A program made the position numbers and the translations under genes. A stretch of DNA of 64,000 nt from Abelmoschus esculentus (Eukaryota; Streptophyta; Magnoliopsida; Malvales; Malvaceae): positions 5,463,501-5,527,500 of the forward strand of contig JAUCBN010000020.1 of assembly GCA_035048815.1 (NCBI GenBank), written 5' to 3'. How positions within the stretch are numbered: position 1 is the stretch's first letter; each line of letters opens with the position of its first letter. The notes under the pieces are model-generated. The model was not told where the DNA came from. It ran no database searches and worked only from the letters and a program-made list of their open reading frames with translations. Below are positions 9,412-23,800 of this stretch, piece after piece.

Positions 9412-12400
9412 ACTGTTGGGATTTGGTTTAAAATACCACAATTAACTATTATAACTCATGACATTTGATTTATTCTTATTTTTGCGGCCGTTTTGTAGGT
9501 TTAAAGTGCACAAATCTAATTGAGCTTTATAGTGACCACATTGAAATTTAACCGAGTAAAATGCTCTAAAATTAAGATTACGTGAACTAATCATATTCAA
9601 AAACCCATAATTAACTATCTAAACTCTTGAAATTTGATTAAATCTAATTTTGTGGCCGTTTTGTTGGGTTTAAAGCGGGAATGACTAATTGGGCATTTTA
9701 GTGAAACTGTTGGGATTTTAACCGATTAAATGCTCTAAAATTGAGATTAAGCTGTTTAATTTGATTTAAAATCCATAATTAACTATTAGAACTCATGACA
9801 TTTGATTTATTCTTATTTTGTGGCCGTTTTGTTAGGTTTAAAGTGTGCATATCTAATTGAGCTTATAGTGAACTCATTGAAATTTAAAACAAGAAAAAAT
9901 GCTCTAAAATTGATATTAAGTTGTTTGATCATACTCAAAAGCCCATAATTAACTATTCGAACTCATCAAATGTGATTGAATCTCATTTTGTGCGTGTTCG
10001 TTGGTTTAAAGCGTTTATGTCTAAACGGGCTTTTAAGTGAACCCGTCGGAACTTTAACCGAGTAAAATGCTCTAAAATGGAGAATAAGTTGTATAATTTG
10101 TTTCAGCTTCCCCTAATTAAATATTTGAACTCATGAAAATAGATTTATTCTTATTTTGCGATCGTTTGGTTAGGTTTAAAGTGTTGTATATCTAAATGGG
10201 TTTTATAGTGATCACATTAGAGGTTAAACTGAGTAAAATGATCTAAAATTGAGATTAAGTGGATTAATCGTGTTCAAAGGCCCATAATTAACGATTTGAA
10301 ATCATAAAATTTGATTAAATATCATTTTGTGGACCTTTTGTTATGCATAAAGTGTGCATATCGAAACGGGATTATTTATAGTGATCACGTTGGAAATTAA
10401 CCGAGTAAAATGCTTTAAAATTGAGATTAAGTGGTTTAATCCTTTCAAAAACCCATAATTAACTATTTGAACTCATGAGATATGATTAAATCTCATTTTG
10501 TGGCCGGTTTGCTGGGTTTAAAGTGTGCATGTCTAATTGGGCATTTAGTGAAACCGTTGGGATTTTAACCGAGTAAGATGCTGTAAATTGAGATTAAGTT
10601 GTATAATTTAATTTAAAATCCCATAATTAACTATTTGAACTCATGACATTTGATTTATTCTTATTTTCCGGTCGTTTTGTTACGTTGAAAGTGTGCATAT
10701 CTAATTGAGCTTATAGTGAACACATCAGAGTTTAAACCGAGAAGAATGCTCTAAAATAGGGCTTAAGTGGTTTAATCATATTCAAAAACACATAATTAAA
10801 GATTTGAGCTCTTGAAATTTTATTAAATCTCATTTTATGGTCGTTTTGTTGGGTTCAAAGCGCGCATGTCTAATTGGGCATTTTATCGAAACCGTTGGGA
10901 TTTTAACCATGTAAAATGCTCTAAAATTGAGATTAAATTGTGTAATTTGGTTTAAAATACCACAATTAACTATTATAACTCATGACATTTGATTTATTCT
11001 TATTTTTGCGGCCGTTTTGTAGGTTTAAAGTGCGCAAATCTAATTGAGCTTTATAGTGACCACATTGAAATTTAACGGAGTAAAATGCTCTAAAATTAAG
11101 ATTAAGTGAACTAATCGTATTCAAAAACCCATAATTAACTATTTGAACTCTTGAAATTTGATTAAATCTAATATTGTGGCCGTTTTGTTGGGTTTAAAGC
11201 GAGCATGTCTAATTGGGCATTTTAGTGAAACCGTTGGGATTTTAACCGATTAAATGCTCTAAAATTGAGATTAAGCTGTTTAATTTGATTTAAAATCCCA
11301 TAATTAACTATTAGAACTCATGACATTTGATTTATTCTTATTTCGTGGCCGTTTTGTTAGGTTTAAAGTGTGCATATCTAATTGAGCTTATAGTGAACTC
11401 ATTGAAATTTAAAACAAGAAAAATGCTCTGAAATTGATATTAAGTTGTTTGATCATACTCAAAAGCCCATAATTAACTATTTGAACTCATGAAATGTGAT
11501 TGAATCTCATTTTGTGCGTGTTTGTTGGTTTAAAGCGTTTATGTCTAAACGGGCTTTTGAGTGAACCCGTCGGAACTTCAACCGAGTAAAATGCTCTAAA
11601 ATGGAGATTAAGTTGTAGAATTTGTTTCAACTTCCCCTAATCAATTATTTGAACTCATGAAAATTGATTTATTCTTATTTTGCGATCGTTTTGTTAAGTT
11701 TAAAGTGTTGTATATCTAAATGGGTTTTATCGTGATCACATTAGAGGTTAAACTGAGTAAAATGATCTAAAATTGAGATTAAGTGGATTAATCGTGTTCA
11801 AAGGCCCATAATTAACGATTTGAAATCATAAAATTTGATTAAATATCATTTTGTGGACCTTTTGTTATGCATAAAGTGTGCATATCGAAATGAGATTATT
11901 TATAGTGATCACGTTGGAAATTAACCGAGTAAAATGCTCTAAAATTGAGATTAAGTGGTTTAATCCTTTCAAAAACCCATAATTAACTATTTGAACTCAT
12001 GAGATATGATTAAATCTCATTTTGTGGCCAGTTTGTTGGGTATAAAGTGTGCATGTCTAATTGGGCATTTAGTGAAACCGTTGGGATTTTAACCGAGTAA
12101 GATGCTGTAAATTGAGATTAAGTTGTATAATTTAATTTAAAATCCCATAATTAACTATTTGAACTCATGACATTTGATTTATTCTTATTTTGCAGTCGTT
12201 TTGTTACTTTGAAAGTGTGCATATCTAATTGAGCTTATAGTGAACACATTAGAGTTTAACCCGAGAAGAATGCTCTAAAATAGGGCTTAAGTGGTTTAAT
12301 CATATTCAAAAACACATAATTAACGATTTGAACTCTTGAAATTTTATTAAATCTCATTTTATGGCCATTTTGTTGGGTTCAAAGCGCGCATGTCTAATTG

Positions 12401-12799
12401 GGCATTTTATCGAAACCGTTGGGATTTTAACCATGTAAAATGCTCTAAAATTGAGATTAAGTTGTGTAATTTGGTTTAAAATACCACAATTAACTATTAT
12501 AACTCATGACATTTGATTTATTCTTATTTTTGCGGCCGTTTTGTAGGTTTAAAGTGCGCAAATCTAATTGAGCTTTATAGTGACCACATTGAAATTTAAC
12601 CGAGTAAAATGCTCTAAAATTAAGATTAAGTGAACTAATCATATTCAAAAACCCATAATTAACTATCTGAACTCTTGAAATTTGATTCAATCTAATTTTG
12701 TGGCCGTTTTGTTGGGTTTAAAGCGGGCATGTCTAATTAGGTATTTTAGTGAAACCGTTGGGATTTTAATCGATTAAATACTCTAAAATTGAGATTAAG
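9412..12799 (+). repeat. Satellite array 1: 169-bp monomers in a 9-mer higher-order repeat
   Basis: Monomers of about 165-174 bp share a core around CCCATAATTAACTATTTGAA, then GTTTAAAGTGTGCATATCTA, then GCTCTAAAATTGAGATTAAG. Nine types recur in order. The distinctive type with ACCACAATTAACTATTATAA starts near 9433, 10957 and 12481, exactly 1524 bp apart. Two full units are present. At the left edge (9412-9422) the array starts in a truncated monomer that lacks about 55 bp. No gene is present. A monomer length near that of nucleosomal DNA and ordered multimers are typical of centromeric satellites; the location is inferred. Confidence 0.97.
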
Positions 12800-14899
12800 T
12801 GTAACCCCTATTATCGGGTTATAAGGTTTGACCAAAATTCAGTTTCCAAAACGATTAAATATCATCCATTTAAAAATAAATATCCTCCAAAAATCCAAAT
12901 AAATGATTTTATATCAAAAGTAAAATAAGAATACGTATCCGAATAAATATAAGTATTAATATAAGGCATGCACTGAAATTCTAAATAAGTCCCAAAAGAT
13001 TTCAAGTCCAATTATAACAAATCCCAAATAAAATATCATAATTTAAATAAGATGACTAAATCCGATAATAGTAACCCATACTGAAATATAATAAAAATCC
13101 GAAAATCTGAGATGTTCTCCTAGTACCGAGGCGTCTAAGGATCAAAAGTATCTGTAAGGAGAAATGTAGGGGAGTGAGTCGTAAAACTCAATGTGTCTCT
13201 ATGGTGCAACATATCAAAAATATATATAATAAAAATATTCTTCAAAAAAAATACTTTCTCAAGTGTTAAATAACAAATAAATGCGAATCATGATGCATGA
13301 AATGATGTCATGTAGAGTGCATAAATCCCAACTACATCGTCACTAGTCTGAATGGAGGAGTTCCCCATAACCCTCACCTACATCGTCACCAAAATCCGAA
13401 AGTGGTCTTAGGGCTTCCGAACCGGAAGGCTGCCACAACTTCCTCCGTACACAAATACCACCCCATGCACACATGTTAATGTATCATGACTTGAAAATCC
13501 GAAAATAATTTCGACAAGATCCGATATCAAAATATCCAAAACTATAGTATATCCGAAATCTCATATTCACAAGATAATAAAATCATAAAAGTGCAAAATC
13601 TCAATATCTGAAAGTTTTTATATATTTTCCTCAAATTATAATGACACGTATACATGGTAACACAAGTGCACAATCAGAGTCATAATACCAAAATTAGACA
13701 TGCTATAAACCACAATTATTCTCAAATCAAAATGTCAAGCATGTCACAAAAATATATTTAATTTTAGAAGGACACATATAGCACCAAATAAGAGAACACA
13801 CCTCTAAGGATCACAGCTCTAGCTTTGACGGTGACGTTTTCCACGATCCGAATTATCTCTAGCTCTAACAGGGTTGGATCCTACAATTATTTCTAAAATT
13901 AATATGAAATTCTAAACCTTAACCATAACGAAACATAAATCTAATAAAGCTCACGAATATCTTGTGGAGTATTTTTAGGAACGTTCTGAACAGATGGTGG
14001 AGGTGGTGGTATGATCTCGTCCTCAGTATCGACGTCGTCTGAAGAAGAAGAAAAAATATTTGAATTAATATTTTTAATCTGAATGTTACCAAAATCTACA
14101 AAATAAAAATATGGTGAGTATTCGTTAAATGACCAAATTCGGTTTAACCCCCCCTGACTCGCCAACTACATGACTTGAAAAGAAACTAATTCATTCTATT
14201 TTTCACCTTTAACTCACGGCAAAATACCCCACTGTGAATCACCAAGTGTTTTCCACCATACAAGATGTCAAAAGTATGGCTTTTTACTCTTGAAAAAGAA
14301 TTGGCAGAAGAAAAATAATTTCACATTCATTCAACTATATAATTCCGCATAACAACACATGGGGTTTTACCCATGAATCTAATAAATAATTTACAACAGT
14401 TTCTCCTTATTCAAAAACAACACGTAGAACAACCACCCAAGATTACCAATCGACAGTGAAAATCTAGTTTACCTTGCGAAGCTGTAACGAATGGCCTGTT
14501 GTGGACAGGTCGATGGAATTTCGAACAATAGAAACGAGAGGGTAAGCCGATTTGAATGAAAAGATGAGGCTTAGGGAAAAAAAAGTAGCGTAGTAGCTGC
14601 CGATACTGAAGTAATAAAATTGTATTCTGCTAATTTAAAGGTTAAAAGATCAAATCATGGGTAAAATACAAGATTCAACCTTGTACTTCTCAGGGTTTGC
14701 AAATTGGCCAATCCATTTTATAACATATTCAAAAAGGTCACCAAAAATTTAGAATTAATCCCCAAACTCCGAATTTATTCAATTAAATCACCTAGCCAAC
14801 ATATGATCTCTCACTTAAATTCCTAAATTTCTAGGGTTTTAAATTTAGGGTTATCCATAATTACAAAATTTTAAAATGGGAATAATTTGGGGTGTTACA
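12800..14899. mobile_element. Solo LTR (2100 bp) with TTAAG target duplication
   Basis: The block begins TGTAACCCC and ends GGGGTGTTACA, with TG...CA ends, and is flanked by TTAAG at 12795-12799 and 14900-14904. It lies inside a satellite monomer. No gag, pol, primer site or polypurine tract is seen, so a solo LTR left by LTR-LTR recombination is the simplest reading. It shares segments with the block at 48311-49630 in opposite orientation, for example GGAGGAGTTCCCCATAACC here against a related sequence there, and a shared tract around ACAGCTCTAGCT. The short ORF at 13941-14165 is not supported. Confidence 0.88.
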
Positions 14900-17800
14900 T
14901 TAAGCTGTTTAATTTGATATAAAATCCCATAATTAACTATTAGAACTCATGGCATTTGATTTGTTCTTATTTTGTGGCCGTTTTGTTAGGTTTAAAGTGT
15001 GCATATCTAATTGAGCTTATAGTGAACTCATTGAAATTTAAAACAAGAAAAATGCTCTGAAATTGATATTAAGTTGTTTGATCATACTCAAAAGCCCATA
15101 ATTAACTATTTGAACTCATCAAATGTAATTGAATCTCATTTTGTGCGTGTTTGTTGGTTTAAAGCGTTTATGTCTAATCGGGCTTTTAAGTGAACCCGTC
15201 GGAACTTTAACCGAGTAAAATGCTCTAAAATGGAGATTAAGTTGTATAATTTGTTTCAACTTCCCCTAATTAAATATTTGAACTCATGAAAATTGATTTA
15301 TTCTTATTTTGCGATCGTTTTGTTAGGTTTAAAGTGTTGTATATCTAAATGGGTTTTATAGTGATCACATTAGAGGTTAAACTTAGTAAAATGATCTAAA
15401 ATTGAGATTAAGTGGATTAATCGTGTTCAAAGGCCCATAATTAACTATTTGAAATCATAAAATTTGATTAAATCTCATTTTATGGACATTTTGTTAAGCA
15501 TAAAGTGTGCATATCGAAATGGGATTATTTATAGTGATCACGTTGGAAATTAACCAAGTAAAATGCTCTAAAATTGAGATTAAGTGGTTTAATCCTTTCA
15601 AAAACCCATAATTAACTATTTGAACTCATGAGATATGATTAAATCTCATTTTGTGGCCGGTTTGTTGGGTTTAAAGTGTGCATGTCTAATTGGGCATTTA
15701 GTGAAACCGTTGGGATTTTAACCGAGTAAGATGCTGTAAATTCAGATTAAGTTGTATAATTTAATCTAAAATCCCATAATTAACTATTTGAACTCGTGAC
15801 ATTTGATTTATTCTTATTTTGCGGTCGTTTTGTTACGTTGAAAGTGTGCATATCTAATTGAGCTTATAGTGAACACGTTAGAGTTTAAACCGAGAAAAAT
15901 GCTCTAAAATAGGGCTTAAGTGGTTTAATCATATTCAAAAACACATAATTAACGATTTGAACTCTTGAAATTTTATTAAATCTCATTTTATGACCGTTTT
16001 GTTGGGTTCAAAGCGCGCATGTCTAATTGGGCATTTTATCGAAACCGTTGGGATTTTAAGCATGTAAAATGCTCTAAAATTGAGATTAAGTTGTATAATT
16101 TGTTTCAACTTCCCCTAATTAAATATTTGAACACATGAAAATTGATTTATTCTTATTTTTGCGGCCGTTTTGTAGGTTTAAAGTGCGCAAATCTAATTGA
16201 GCTTTATAGTGACCACATTGAAATTTAACCGAGTAAAATGCTCTAAAATTAAGATTAAGTGAACTAATCATATTCAAAAACCCATAATTAACTATCTGAA
16301 CTCTTGAAATTTAATTAAATCTAATTTTGTGGCCGTTTTGTTGGGTTTAAAGCGGGCATGTCTAATTGGGCATTTTAGTGAAACCGATGGGATTTTAACC
16401 GATTAAATGCTCTAAAATTGAGATTAAGCTGTTTAATTTGATTTAAAATCCCATAATTAACTATTAGAACTCATGACATTTGATTCATTCTTATTTCGTG
16501 GCCGTTTTGTTAGGTTTAAAGTGTGCATATCTAATTGAGCTTATAGTGAACTCAATGAAATATAAAACAAGGAAAATGCTCTGAAATTGATATTAAGTTG
16601 TTTGATCATACTCAAAAGCCCATAATTAACTATTTGAACTCATTAAATGTGATTGAATCTCATTTTGTGCGTGTTTGTTGGTTTAAAGCGTTTATGTCTA
16701 AACGGGCTTTTAAGTGAACCCGTCGGAACTTTAACCGAGTAAAATGCTCTGAAATGGAGATTAAGTTGTATAATTTGTTTCAACTTCCCCTAATTAAATA
16801 TTTGAACTCATGAAAATTGATTTATTCTCATTTTGCGATCGTTTTGTTAGGTTTGAAGTGTTGTATATCTAAATGGGTTTTGTAGTGATCACATTAGAGG
16901 TTAAACTGAGTAAAATGATCTAAAATTGAGATTAAGTGGATTAATCGTGTCCAAAGGCCCATAATTAACTATTTGAAATCATAAAATTTGATTAAATCTC
17001 ATTTTGTGGACCTTTTGTTATGCATAAAGTGTGCATATCGAAATGGGATTATTTATAGTGATCACGTTGGAAATTAACCGAGTAAAATGCTCTAAAATTG
17101 AGATTAAGTGGTTTAATCCTTTCAGAAACCCATAATTAACTATTTGAACTCATGAGATATGATTAAATCTCATTTTGTGGCCGGTTTGTTGGGTTTAAAG
17201 TGTGCATGTCTAATTGGGCATTTAGTGAAACCGTTGGGATTTTAACCGAGCAAGATGCTGTAAATTGAGATTAAGTTGTATAATTTAATCTAAAATCCCA
17301 TAATTAACTATTTGAACTCGTGACATTTGATTTGTTCTTATTTTGCGGTCGTTTTGTTACGTTGAAAGTGTGAATATCTAATTGAGCTTATAGTGAACAC
17401 ATTAGAGTTTAAACCGAGAAAAATGCTCTAGAATAGGGCTTAAGTGGTTTAATCATATTCAAAAACACATAATTAACGATTTGAACTCTTGAAATTTTAT
17501 TAAATCTCATTTTATGGCCGTTTTGTTGGGTTCAAAGCGCGCATGTCTAATTGGGCATCTTATCGAAACCGTGGGGATTTTAACCATGTAAAATGCTCTA
17601 AAATTGAGATTAGGTTGCGTAATTTGGTTTAAAGTACCACAATTAACTATTATAACTCATGACATTTGATTTATTCTTATTTTTGCGGCCGTTCTGTAGG
17701 TTTAAAGTGCGCAAATCTAATTGCGCTTTATAGTGACCACATTGAAATTTAGCCGAGTAAAATGCTCTGAAATTAAGATTAAGTGAACTAATCATATTCA

Positions 17801-20800
17801 AAAGCCCATAATTAACTATCTGAACTCTTGGAATTTGATTAAATCTAATTTTGTGGCCGTTTTGTTGGGTTTAAAGCGGGCATGTCTAATTGGGCATTTT
17901 AGTGAAACCGTTGGGATTTTAACCGATTAGATGCTCTAAAATTGAGATTAAGCTGTTTAATTTGATTTAAAATCCCATAATTAACTGTTAGAACTCATGA
18001 CATTTGATTCATTCTTATTTCGTGGCCGTTTTGTTAGGTTTAAAGTGTGCATATCTAATTGAGCTTATAGTGAACTCATTGAAATATAAAACAAGAAAAA
18101 TGCTCTGAAATTGATATTAAGTTGTTTGATCATACTCAAAAGCCCATAATTAACTATTTGAACTCGTTAAATGTGATTGAATCTCATTTTGTGCGTGTTC
18201 GTTGGTTTAAAGCGTTTATGTCTAAACGGGCTTTTAAGTGAACCCGTCGGAACTTTAACCGAGTAAAATGCTCTGAAATGGAGATTAAGTTGTATAATTT
18301 GTTTCAACTTCCCCTAATTAAATATTTGAACTCATGAAAATTGATTTATTCTCATTTTGCGATCGTTTTGTTAGGTTTGAAGTGTTGTATATCTAAATGG
18401 GTTTTGAAGTGATCACATTAGAGGTTAAACTGAGTAAAATGATCTAAAATTGAGATTAAGTGGATTAATCGTGTCCAAAGGCCCATAATTAAATATTTGA
18501 AATCATAAAATTTGATTAAATCTCACTTTGTGGACCTTTTGTTATGCATAAAGTGTGCATATCGAAATGGGATTATTTATAGTGATCACGTTGGAAATTA
18601 ACCGAGTAAAATGCACTAAAATTGAGATTAAGTGGTTTAATCCTTTCAGAAACCCATAATTAACTATTTGAACTCATGAGATACGATTAAATCTCATTTT
18701 GTGGCCGGTTTGTTGGGTTTAAAGTGTGCATGTCTAATTGGGCATTTAGTGAAACCGTTGGGATTTTAACCGAGCAAGATGCTGTAAATTGAGATTAAGT
18801 TGTACAATTTAATCTAAAATCCCATAATTAACTATTTGAACTCGTGACATTTGATTTGTTCTTATTTTGCGGTCGTTTTGTTACGTTGAAAGTGTGAATA
18901 TCTAATTGAGCTTATAGTGAACACATTAGAGTTTAAACCGAGAAAAATGCTCTAGAATAGGGCTTAAGTCGTTTAATCATATTCAAAAACACATAATTAA
19001 CGATTTGAACTCTTGAAATTTTATTAAATCTCATTTTATGGCCGTTTTGTTGGGTTCAAAGCGCGCATGTCTAATTGGGCATCTTATCGGAACCGTGGGG
19101 ATTTTAACCATGTAAAATGCTCTAAAATTGAGATTAGGTTGCGTAATTTGGTTTAAAGTACCACAATTAACTATTATAACTCATGACATTTGATTTATTC
19201 TTATTTTTGCGGCCGTTCTGTAGGTTTAAAGTGCGCAAATCTAATTGCGCTTTATAGTGACCACATTGAAATTTAGCCGAGTAAAATGCTCTGAAATTAA
19301 GATTAAGTGAACTAATCATATTCAAAAGCCCATAATTAACTATCTGAACTCTTGGAATTTGATTAAATCTAATTTTGTGGCCGTTTTGTTGGGTTTAAAG
19401 CGGGCATGTCTAATTGGGCAATTTAGTGAAACCGTTGGGATTTTAACCGATTAGATGCTCTAAAATTGAGATTAAGCTGTTTAATTTGATTTAAAATCCC
19501 ATAATTAACTGTTAGAACTCATGACATTTGATTCATTCTTATTTCGTGGCCGTTTTGTTAGGTTTAAAGTGTGCATATCTAATTGAGCTTATAGTGAACT
19601 CATTGAAATATAAAACAAGAAAAATGCTCTGAAATTGATATTAAGTTGTTTGATCATACTCAAAAGCCCATAATTAACTATTTGAACTCGTTAAATGTGA
19701 TTGAATCTCATTTTGTGCGTGTTCGTTGGTTTAAAGCGTTTATGTCTAAACGGGCTTTTAAGTGAACCCGTCGGAACTTTAACCGAGTAAAATGCTCTGA
19801 AATGGAGATTAAGTTGTATAATTTGTTTCAACTTCCCCTAATTAAATATTTGAACTCATGAAAATTGATTTATTCTCATTTTGCGATCGTTTTGTTAGGT
19901 TTGAAGTGTTGTATATCTAAATGGGTTTTGTAGTGATCACATTAGAGGTTAAACTGAGTAAAATGATCTAAAATTGAGATTAAGTGGATTAATCGTGTCC
20001 AAAGGCCCATAATTAACTATTTGAAATCATAAAATTTGATTAAATCTCACTTTGTGGACCTTTTGTTATGCATAAAGTGTGCATATCGAAATGGGATTAT
20101 TTATAGTGATCACGTTGGAAATTAACCGAGTAAAATGCTCTAAAATTGAGATTAAGCAGTTTAATCCTTTCAGAAACCCATAATTAACTATTTGAACTCA
20201 TGAGATATGATTAAATCTCATTTTGTGGCCGGTTTGTTGGGTTTAAAGTGTGCATGTCTAATTGGGCATTTAGTGAAACCGTTGGGATTTTAACCGAGTA
20301 AGATGCTGTAAATTGAGATTAAGTTGTATAATTTAATCTAAAATCCCATAATTAACTGTTTGAACTCATGACATTTGATTTGTTCTTATTTTGCGGTCGT
20401 TTTGTTACGTTGAAAGTGTGCATATCTAATTGAGCTTATAGTGAACACATTAGAGTTTAAACCGAGAAAAATGCTCTAGAATAGGGCTTAAGTCGTTTAA
20501 TCATATTCAAAAACACATAATTAACGATTTGAACTCTTGAAATTTTTTATTAAATCTCATTTTATGGCCGTTTTGTTGGGTTCAAAGCGCGCATGTCTAA
20601 TTGGGCATCTTATCGAAACCGTGGGGATTTTAACCATGTAAAGTGCTCTAAAATTGAGATTAGGTTGCGTAATTTGGTTTAAAGTACCACAATTAACTAT
20701 TATAACTCATGACATCTGATTTATTCTTATTTTTGCGGCCGTTCTGTAGGTTTAAAGTGCGCAAATCTAATTGAGCTTTATAGTGACCACATTGAAATTT

Positions 20801-23800
20801 AGCCGAGTAAAATGCTCTGAAATTAAGATTAGGTGAACTAATCATATTCAAAAGCCCATAATTAACTATCTGAACTCTTGAAATTTGATTAAATCTAATT
20901 TTGTGGCCGTTTTGTTGGGTTCAAAGCGGGCATGTCTAATTGGGCATTTTAGTGAAACCGTTGGGACTTTAACCGATTAAATGCTCTAAAATTGAGATTA
21001 AGCTGTTTAATTTGATTTAAAATCCCATAATTAACTACTAGAACTCATGACATTTGATTTATTCTTATTTTGTGGCCGTTTTGTTAGGTTTAAAGTGTGC
21101 ATATCTAATTGAGCTTATAGTGAACTCATTGAAATTTAAAACAAGAAAAATGCTCTGAAATTGATATTAAGTTGTTTGATCATACTCAAAAGCCCATAAT
21201 TAACTATTTGAACTCCTTAAATGTGATTGAATCTCATTTTGTGCGTGTTTGTTGGTTTAAAGCGTTTATGTCTAATCGGGCTTTTAAGTGAACCCGTCGA
21301 AACTTTAACCGAGTAAAATGCTCTAAAATGAAGATTAAGTTGTATAATTTGTTTCAACTTCCCCTAATTAAATATTTGAACTCATGAAAATTGATTTATT
21401 CTTATTTTGCGATCGTTTTGTTAGGTTTAAAGTGTTGTATATCTAAATGGGTTTTATAGTGATCACATTAGAAGTTAAACCGAGTAAAATGATGTAAAAT
21501 TGAGATTAAGTGGATTAATCGTGTTCAAAGGCCCATAATTAACTATTTGAAATCATAAAATTTGATTAAATCTCATTTTGTGGACCTTTTGTTATGCATA
21601 AAGTGTGCATATCGAAATGGGATTATTTATAGAGATCACGTTGGAAATTAACCGAGTAAAATGCTCTAAAATTGAGATAAAGTGGTTTAATCCTTTCAAA
21701 AACCCATAATTAACTATTTGAACTCATGAGATTTGATTATCTCATTTTGTGGCCGTTTTGTTAGGTTTAAAGTGTGCATGTCTAATTGGGCATTTAGTGA
21801 AACCGTTGGGATTTTAACCGAGTAAGATGCTCTAAATCGAGATTAAGTTGTATAATTTAATTTAAAATCCCACAATTAACTATTTGAACTCATGACATTT
21901 GATTTATTCTTATTTTGCGGTCGTTTTGTTACGTTGAAAGTGTGCATATTAATTGAGCTTATAGTGAACATATTAGAGTTTAAACCGAGAAAAATGCTCT
22001 AAAATAGGGCTTAAGTGGTTTAATCATATTCAAAAACACATAATTAACGATTTGAACTCTTGAAATTTTATTAAATCTCATTTTATGGCCGTTTTGTTGG
22101 GTTTAAAGCGCGCATGTCTAATTGGCCATTTTATTGAAACCGTTGGGATTTTAACCATGTAAAATGCTCTAAAATTGAGATTAAGTTGTGTAATTTGGTT
22201 TAAAATACCACAATTAACTATTATATCTCATGACATTTGATTTATTCTTATTTTTGCGGCCGTTTTGTAGGTTTAAAGTGCGCAAATCTAATTGAGCTTT
22301 ATAGTGACCACACTGAAATTATACCGAGTAAAATGTTCTAAAATTAAGATTAAGTGAACTAATGATATTCAAAAATTCATAATTAACCATCTGAACTCTT
22401 GAAATTTGATTAAATCTAATTTTGTGTCCGTTTTGTTGGGTTCAAAGCGGTCATGTCTAATTAGGCATTTTTGTGAAACCGTTGGGATTTTAACTGATTA
22501 AATGCTCTAAAATTGAGATTAAGCTGTTTAATTTGATTTAAAATCCCATAATTAACTATTAGAACTCATGACATTTGATTTATTCTTATTTTGTGGCCGT
22601 TTTGTTAGGCTTAAAGTGTGCATATCTAATTGAGCTTATAGTGAACTCATTGAAATTTAAAACAAGAAAAATGCTCTGAAATTGATATTAAGTTGTTTGA
22701 TCATACTGAAAAGCCCATAATTAACTATTTGAACTCGTTAAATGTGATTGAATCTCATTTTGTGCGTGTTTGTTGGTTTAAAGCGTTTATATCTAAACGG
22801 GCTTTTAAGTGAACCCGTCGGAACTTTAACCGAGTAAAATGCTCTAAAATGGAGATTAAGTTGTATAATTTGTTTCAACTTCCCCTAATTAAATATTTGA
22901 ACTCATGAAAATAGATTTATTCTTATTTTGCGATCGTTTTGTTAGGTTTAAAGTGTTGTATATCTAAATGGGTTTTATAGTGATCACATTAGAAGTTAAA
23001 CTGAGTAAAATGATCTAAAATTGAGATTAAGTGGATTAATCGTGTTCAAAGGCCCATAATTAACTATTTGAAATCATAAAATTTGATCAAATCTCATTTT
23101 GTGGACCTTTTGTTATGCATAAAGTGTGCATATCGAAATGGGATTATTTATAGTGATCACGTTGGAAATTAACCGAGTAAAATGCTCTAAAATTGAGATT
23201 AAGTGGTTTAATCCTTTCAAAAACCCATAATTAACTATTTGAACTCATGAGATTTGATTATCTCATTTTGTGGCCGTTTTGTTGGGTTTAAAGTGTGCAT
23301 GTCTAATTGGGCATTTAGTGAAACCGTTGGGATTTTAACCGAGTAAGATGCTCTAAATCGAGATTAAGTTGTATAATTTAATTTAAAATCCCACAATTAA
23401 CTATTTGAACTCATGACATTTGATTTATTCTTATTTTGCGGTCGTTTTGTTACGTTGAAAGTGTGAGCTTATAGTGAACACATTAGAGTTTAAACCCAGA
23501 GAAATGCTCTAAAATAGGGCTTAAGTGGTTTAATTATATTCAGAAACACAAAATTAACGATTTGAACTCTTGAAATTTTATTAAATCTCATTTTATGGCC
23601 GTTTTGTTGGGCTTAAAGCGCGCATGTCTAATTGGCCATTTTATTGAAACCGTTGGGATTTTAACCATGTAAAATACTCTAAAATTGAGATTAAGTTGTG
23701 TAATTTGGTTTAAAATACCACAATTAACTATTATAACTCATGACATTTGATTTATTCTTATTTTTGCGGCCGTTTTGTAGGTTTAAAGTGCGCAAATCTA

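Noticed and set aside
9412..12799. CENP-B-box-like element around CGTTGGAA in monomers
   Set aside because: Only a few bases match the mammalian consensus, and plants are not known to use that box.
13941..14165. Small ORF with a Pro run as a gene
   Set aside because: It lies wholly inside a solo LTR, has no recognisable domain and no supporting context.
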